A DNA stretch of 17,980 nt from Verrucomicrobiota bacterium (GTDB taxonomy: Bacteria; Verrucomicrobiota; Verrucomicrobiia; Chthoniobacterales; UBA10450), in contig QHOQ01000072.1 of assembly GCA_003219355.1 (NCBI GenBank), positions 1-17,980 of the forward strand, read 5' to 3'. Positions 14,201-17,980 of this stretch are shown one piece after another. Under the pieces are notes generated by a model. It made no database searches. It had not been told where the DNA came from and was given only the letters and a program-made list of their open reading frames with translations. The position numbers and the translations under genes were made by a program. Positions within the stretch are counted from its first letter, which is position 1; every line of letters begins with the position of its first letter.

Positions 14201-14972
14201 CTCGGCTGTCTTTCAGAATGGGGCCTTCTGTGCTTCCGCTCAAGAACTGAGCGACCACGGGATTTTTCGATTTTTTGAATTGTTCGGGTTCGGCAGCTTC
14301 AATAATTTTCCCTTGATACAGCATCGCCATTCGCGTTCCGATGTGAAACGCGCTGCCCATTTCGTGCGTTACCGTAATCGACGTTACCTTTGATTTTTCA
14401 CTTAAACTGATGATTAATTCGTCAATCACTGAAGCAATGACCGGATCGAGACCAGCCGAGGGCTCATCGAGCAGGACCAGTTCCGGCTCGAGGACGAGCG
14501 CACGCGCCAGGCTGACGCGTTTTCTCATACCGCCGCTTAACTCCGAAGGCAGCAGATCCTTCGCGTCCTGCATCCCGACGAGCTCGAGGTTTTGATCGAC
14601 AATCTCGTCGATTTCTTTGCGCGATTTATCGGTAATCTCTTCCAGCGGAAGGGCGACATTGTCACGAACATTGCGCGAGCTGAGCAGCGCGGAGTATTGA
14701 TAGACCATGCCAATGTGTTGACGCACTTGCTGCAATTTCCGGCGACGCAGCCGCGTAATTTCAAACTGTTTAAAAAAGATGGAACCAGAGTCCGGGCGGA
14801 GAGTTCCGAGGATGAGACGCAGAATCGTGCTTTTGCCGCTGCCGGTTTGACCCATAATGACAAGGCGATCCTTCGGCTGAACCTTAAGCGAAAGCCCATC
14901 GAGCACGTTTTTCTCCTCGAACTGCATGTGCACGTCGCGCAGCTCGACGATATGGGAGTTCGCTGCGTTCAC
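14181..14972 (-). CDS. mlaF: MlaF-like ABC transporter ATP-binding protein
   Basis: Cytoplasmic ATPase driving the MlaE permease. With the GTG at 14972 the product is 263 residues, the usual size: Walker A GQTGSGKST (41-49), Q-loop near YQYSALLSS (91-99), signature LSGGMRKR (145-152), Walker B LVLLDE (165-170) and H-loop THE (202-204). The sequence following the ATPase signature (SLARALVLEPELVLLDEPSA) and the switch region VTHEMGSAFHIGTRMAMLYQ are typical of MlaF. The frame is open to 15110, but the upstream part reads as the mlaE gene in another frame. The GTG overlaps the mlaE TGA as GTGA, supporting this start and coupled translation. Confidence 0.94.
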   Translation of the reverse strand: MNAANSHIVELRDVHMQFEEKNVLDGLSLKVQPKDRLVIMGQTGSGKSTILRLILGTLRPDSGSIFFKQFEITRLRRRKLQQVRQHIGMVYQYSALLSSRNVRDNVALPLEEITDKSRKEIDEIVDQNLELVGMQDAKDLLPSELSGGMRKRVSLARALVLEPELVLLDEPSAGLDPVIASVIDELIISLSEKSKVTSITVTHEMGSAFHIGTRMAMLYQGKIIEAAEPEQFKKSKNPVVAQFLSGSTEGPILKDSRDAIAKK

Positions 14973-15823
14973 GTGGGAAAAAACGTTGTGTAAACAATGT
15001 TGTAGAGCGTGTCGACACCGATCACAACGGTGATCGCGGTGACAACACTCGAAGTTGTGGCGGTACCGACCCCAGCGGCGCCACCTTTCACGGTCAATCC
15101 CCGGTAGCATGCGATCGCGCTGATGAGCAGGCCGAACATCAAGCTTTTGAGCACGCCGGTGATGATGTCGCGAATGAGTAAGGCGTCCTTTACGAGATCG
15201 AGAAAATAGGGAAAGGCGATACTAAAATAAGCACGAGAAATCAGGCTGCTTGCAAAAATCGCTGAGATGTTGGAGACGGTGGAGAGACAAGGCATTAGGA
15301 AAAACAGTGCCAGCATCCTCGGCGCGACAAGAAACCGGAGCGGCCCGATTCCCATGGCCTCAATCGCCTCGACCTCTTCGGAGACCTGCATCGTGCCCAA
15401 TTCTGCCGTAAACGCCGCGCCGATCCGCGCCGCCAGCATAATCCCGGTGAGAAGCGGGCCAAGTTCCCGCGTAAAACCGATCGCCACCAAACCGGGGATG
15501 AGACGTTCGGTTCCGAATCGCTGGAGCTGGTAACCCGTCAACAACGCCATTGTTAGGCCGAGAAAAAACGAAACAAGTCCGACCAGCGGGACCGAGTCAA
15601 CACCTGCGCGCTCCGTGTGCCGAAAAAAACTGGCCGCCCGAAACGGCACGCGCCCGTGGCGAAGGCGCTCGATTGTTTCTTCGAAAGTGTGCGCAATGAA
15701 CCAGAATATGCTGCCGACTTCGCGGAAGAAATCGCGACCCATCTCGCCGATATCTTGTACGACCACAATCGGACTCGTCGGAAGCGTTTCAGTTTGCGCA
15801 GCGTTTCGTTGGATGCCGGCCAT
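14969..15823 (-). CDS. mlaE: MlaE-like ABC transporter permease
   Basis: Inner-membrane permease of the phospholipid-transport system, 284 residues from the ATG at 15823 (GTG at 15829 would add two residues). An N-terminal interface helix region (about 25-60) precedes the MlaE domain with about five hydrophobic segments: VPLVGLVSFFLGLTMALLTG, a segment around GPLLTGIMLAARIGAAF, MLALFFLMPCLSTVSN and two C-terminal helices. The hallmark coupling motif ELGTMQVSEEVEAIEAMGI is intact, followed by RFLVAPRMLA. Alone at the head of the operon E-F-D; no MlaA, MlaB or MlaC is in view. The upstream 166 bases are shared with the divergent SPFH gene. Confidence 0.93.
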   Translation of the reverse strand: MAGIQRNAAQTETLPTSPIVVVQDIGEMGRDFFREVGSIFWFIAHTFEETIERLRHGRVPFRAASFFRHTERAGVDSVPLVGLVSFFLGLTMALLTGYQLQRFGTERLIPGLVAIGFTRELGPLLTGIMLAARIGAAFTAELGTMQVSEEVEAIEAMGIGPLRFLVAPRMLALFFLMPCLSTVSNISAIFASSLISRAYFSIAFPYFLDLVKDALLIRDIITGVLKSLMFGLLISAIACYRGLTVKGGAAGVGTATTSSVVTAITVVIGVDTLYNIVYTTFFPT

Positions 15824-15918
15824 GTCCACGGGAAGTTGCCCCAGTTAATGATTGGGAAAAGAAGAAAGTTGAAGCATTCACGCGCCAGGCCCATTCAGAA
15901 CGACCCACTTAACAATCC

Positions 15919-15976
15919 AACGGTTCGACCCATAACGTCCAAATGAAACCTTTCGACATCGTCGGCGCGAACCGTT
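15919..15976. repeat. Inverted repeat in the divergent mlaE/SPFH intergenic region
   Basis: AACGGTTCG (15919-15927) and CGAACCGTT (15968-15976) are perfect 9-bp arms separated by 40 bases, between the divergent start codons of mlaE and the SPFH gene. Widely spaced arms like these could be paired protein-binding sites controlling both directions. I see no convincing -35/-10 pair in this gap. Confidence 0.35.
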
Positions 15977-15989
15977 TAGACTCATTTCT

Positions 15990-16826
15990 GTGAGGCCAAG
16001 AGCATACGCGTTCATCGTTCTCGTCGTTCTTCTCTTTTTTCTGGTGCTGCGTTCCGCGCGTGTCGTTCGCGCCGGACACGTGGGAATTGTCGATTTGTTT
16101 GGTAATGTCCGTAGTGAAGCGCTGCCTTCCGGTCTCCATTTTGTTAATCCGTTGGCAAGCGTGCACCGCATGTCAGTTCAAACTCGGGAAGTCAAGGAAA
16201 CGATGGATACCCCATCGAGCGAAGGACTCATCGTGCATTTGGATGTGAGTATTCTTTTTCATCTCAATCCGACGAAAGCGGCAGACGTTTATCGCACTGT
16301 CGGCGTCGATTATGAGAACGTGCTGGTCGACCCAAACGTGCGCAGCGCGGTGCGCGAAGTCACAAGTTCCTATGAGGCAAAGGCGCTTTATTCGCCCGAG
16401 CGCGAAAAAATGAGCTCGGAGATTAACCGCCATATTCTCGATGCAGTTGAGCCGCGCGGCGTTGCGGTTGAGCGAATGCTGCTCCGCGACGTTGCGCTGC
16501 CGGCTCGTTTACAGCAGGCGATCCAGGAAAAGCTAAGCGCGGAACAGGAAGCCTCGCGCATGCAGTTTGTCTTGCTAAAGGAAAAGCAGGAAGCCGAGCG
16601 CAAGAAAATTGAAGCGGAAGGTATTTCCAGCTTTCAAAAGATTGTAACCGAAGGCATCAACGAGAACTTACTGAAATGGAAGGGGATTGAGGCGACGAAA
16701 GAACTCGCTCTCAGCGGAAATACGAAAATCGTAATTATCGGTGCTGGCAAGGAAGGGCTACCGATCATTCTCGGGGGCGATACATCCCCATCAACGCCGC
16801 GAACGGGACAGCCTTCCGGTCGCTAA
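15990..16826 (+). CDS. SPFH/band 7 (prohibitin-like) membrane protein
   Basis: Members form large ring or cage assemblies on the membrane that organise lipid domains and restrain proteases. The 278-residue product has an N-terminal membrane helix (about 6-20), then an SPFH domain from about 27 (AGHVGIVDLFGNV, PSGLHFVNPLASVHRMSVQT) to about 180, with the prohibitin-like VRSAVREVTSSYEAKALYS (117-135). A coiled-coil with AEQEASRMQFVLLKEKQEAE (184-203) and a C-terminal hydrophobic strand (KIVIIGAGKEGLPIIL, 246-261) follow. The GTG start gives a fitting N-terminus just before the helix; no Shine-Dalgarno. It is followed after 35 bases by the asparaginase gene, and divergent to the Mla operon, consistent with a role in membrane lipid order. 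Confidence 0.9.
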   Translation: MRPRAYAFIVLVVLLFFLVLRSARVVRAGHVGIVDLFGNVRSEALPSGLHFVNPLASVHRMSVQTREVKETMDTPSSEGLIVHLDVSILFHLNPTKAADVYRTVGVDYENVLVDPNVRSAVREVTSSYEAKALYSPEREKMSSEINRHILDAVEPRGVAVERMLLRDVALPARLQQAIQEKLSAEQEASRMQFVLLKEKQEAERKKIEAEGISSFQKIVTEGINENLLKWKGIEATKELALSGNTKIVIIGAGKEGLPIILGGDTSPSTPRTGQPSGR

Positions 16827-16861
16827 AGTCGACATCCGTCGAGCAAATTGATCCGGCGCGA

Positions 16862-17935
16862 ATGAAATTGTTTGGCACAGCCAATTGCTTCTTAGCCACC
16901 GTACTATTTAGTGCCGGGGCGTTGGCGTTCGCTCCGGAGCAAGCAGGTCCAGTGAGGTCCGTTAGCCAACGGCGACCAGGCGACCGGCCAAATATGCAAC
17001 AAAGCAAAATCGGACTCGTGGTGCACGGTGGTGCTGGAACCATCGAGCGCAGCAAAATGACGCCGGAACGCGAGCGCGAATATCGTGCGGGAGTCGAGCG
17101 CGCGCTCTCAGCCGGTTACGAAATTCTTAAGCGCGGCGGCTCCAGCCTTGACGCTGCGGAGGCGGCCGTCCGCGTGTTCGAGGACGATCCAAGGTTCAAC
17201 GCAGGGCGTGGTTCCGTCTTTACAAATATTGGAACAAATGAACTCGATGCCGCTGTTATGGATGGAAAAACACTCAGAGCCGGTGCGGTTGGGTGTTTGG
17301 AGCACATCAAAAATCCGGTGAGCCTGGCCCGGTTAGTCATGGAGAAATCAGGACACGTGATGATGGTCGGCGAAGGTGCCGAAACGTTTGCGAGGGAAAA
17401 CGGGGCGGATTTTGTCGAGCAAAAATATTTTTATACCAAGGAACGTTGGGATGCTTTGGAAAAAATGAAAGCGACAGAGAAAAGCGGCGGACCGGAAAAA
17501 AAATTTATCATCTCCGGTCAAGATCGACATGGCACCGTCGGAGCGGTTGCGCTCGATAGAGATGGCAACCTCGCTGCAGCTACTTCGACCGGTGGAACGA
17601 CGAATAAGCGCACCGGCCGGGTGGGCGATTCACCGGTCATTGGCGGAGGTACCTACGCGAACAACGCGACATGTGCTGTCTCCGCTACGGGTGACGGAGA
17701 ATATTTTATTCGCGCAACCGTAGGACACGATATTTCGGCCCTGATGGAATATCGCGGAATGTCGCTCAAGGAGGCTGCGGATGCCGTTCTGGATAAAGTG
17801 GCCAAGCTCGGTGGCACTGGCGGGTTGATCGCGATCGACCGCCACGGCAACATTGCCTTGCCGTTTAATACTTCCGGAATGTACCGAGGATACGCCGATC
17901 CAAACGGAAAATTCGTGGTAGAGATTTACAGGTAG
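16862..17935 (+). CDS. Isoaspartyl peptidase / L-asparaginase (Ntn hydrolase), probably exported
   Basis: Plant-type or IaaA-like enzyme that cleaves isoaspartyl dipeptides and asparagine after self-cleavage into two chains. The 357-residue protein has the family N-terminus VVHGGAGTIE (53-62), GGSSLDAAEAAV (92-103), FNAGRGSVFTNIG (112-124) and the autocleavage site DRHGT with nucleophile Thr225. TSTGGTTNKRTGRVGDSPV (241-259) and GEYFIRATVGHD (279-290) follow. Unlike cytoplasmic IaaA, a hydrophobic stretch (about 9-23, ending ALAFA) precedes the domain, resembling a Sec signal. An internal ATG at 16994 would give the usual cytoplasmic form, so export rests on the choice of start. Likely co-transcribed with the SPFH gene. 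Confidence 0.92.
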   Translation: MKLFGTANCFLATVLFSAGALAFAPEQAGPVRSVSQRRPGDRPNMQQSKIGLVVHGGAGTIERSKMTPEREREYRAGVERALSAGYEILKRGGSSLDAAEAAVRVFEDDPRFNAGRGSVFTNIGTNELDAAVMDGKTLRAGAVGCLEHIKNPVSLARLVMEKSGHVMMVGEGAETFARENGADFVEQKYFYTKERWDALEKMKATEKSGGPEKKFIISGQDRHGTVGAVALDRDGNLAAATSTGGTTNKRTGRVGDSPVIGGGTYANNATCAVSATGDGEYFIRATVGHDISALMEYRGMSLKEAADAVLDKVAKLGGTGGLIAIDRHGNIALPFNTSGMYRGYADPNGKFVVEIYR

Positions 17936-17956
17936 CCTTCGTTCTAGTCGGAAGGC
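17935..17956 (+). terminator. Weak terminator-like hairpin after the asparaginase gene
   Basis: GCCTTC (17935-17940) and GAAGGC (17951-17956) form a perfect 6-bp stem with a 10-base loop, beginning at the last base of the stop codon. Only ATTT follows, so termination may be weak. The remaining 24 bases to the window end hold nothing recognisable. Confidence 0.4.
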
Positions 17957-17980
17957 ATTTGCCGCGGCGAGCCTCTCTAC

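Noticed and set aside
14973..15110. Longer N-terminus for the MlaF-like ATPase
   Set aside because: The extra residues (HRDHRCDRCRHALQHCLHNV) are the mlaE gene read in another frame, and the GTG at 14972 gives a canonical length and a GTGA overlap.
1..17980. Defence island, prophage, IS element or CRISPR array
   Set aside because: No recombinase, transposase, phage or nuclease gene and no regular spaced repeats; the only tandem repeats are coding.

Overview
The window reads as a chromosomal segment of a Verrucomicrobiota bacterium. The strongest lineage clue is a Minf_1886-type (TIGR04138) protein, a family confined largely to Verrucomicrobiota and Planctomycetota. Moderate GC content, near absence of Shine-Dalgarno sites and the mix of envelope genes fit a soil Chthoniobacterales-like member, but that finer placement is inference. 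I see no IS element, phage gene, CRISPR array, tRNA or rRNA. The DNA is densely packed and mostly conserved housekeeping or envelope genes.

Layout. (1) 1-5310, minus strand: a lipoprotein L,D-transpeptidase, a type I-beta DAHP synthase (aroF), a hairpin terminator, then mfd coupled by an ATGA overlap to a SurA-like periplasmic chaperone that runs off the left edge. (2) 5489-6663: an FmdB-type zinc-ribbon protein (plus) facing a secreted Gly/Tyr/Trp-rich peptidoglycan-binding protein (minus), with a long stem-loop between their 3' ends. (3) 6803-13155, plus strand: an exported 429-residue protein of unknown function, a possible small gene broken by an amber codon, a terminator-like hairpin, then a tight run of Minf_1886 protein, two-module M16 metalloprotease, DUF1844 protein and topoisomerase IB. 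(4) 13169-15823, minus strand: an MlaE-MlaF-MlaD lipid-transport operon with overlapping genes, convergent with the topoisomerase gene. (5) 15990-17935, plus strand: an SPFH/prohibitin-like membrane protein and an exported isoaspartyl peptidase/L-asparaginase.

The shared theme is the cell envelope: outer-membrane protein folding (SurA-like), peptidoglycan cross-linking and binding, periplasmic proteolysis (M16), phospholipid traffic (Mla) and membrane organisation (SPFH). DNA-related functions (mfd, topoisomerase IB) and aromatic amino acid synthesis (aroF) sit among them. Gene overlaps (mfd/surA, Minf_1886/M16, mlaE/mlaF, mlaF/mlaD) point to translational coupling.

No new multi-gene system is evident. 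The most interesting points are two genes whose amber stops are followed by in-frame open sequence (one continuing exactly to an ATGA overlap with aroF), a perfect 10-bp inverted repeat over the promoter and start codon of the peptidoglycan-binding gene, and the unassigned 429-residue exported protein, which resembles a gluzincin peptidase that has lost its zinc motif.
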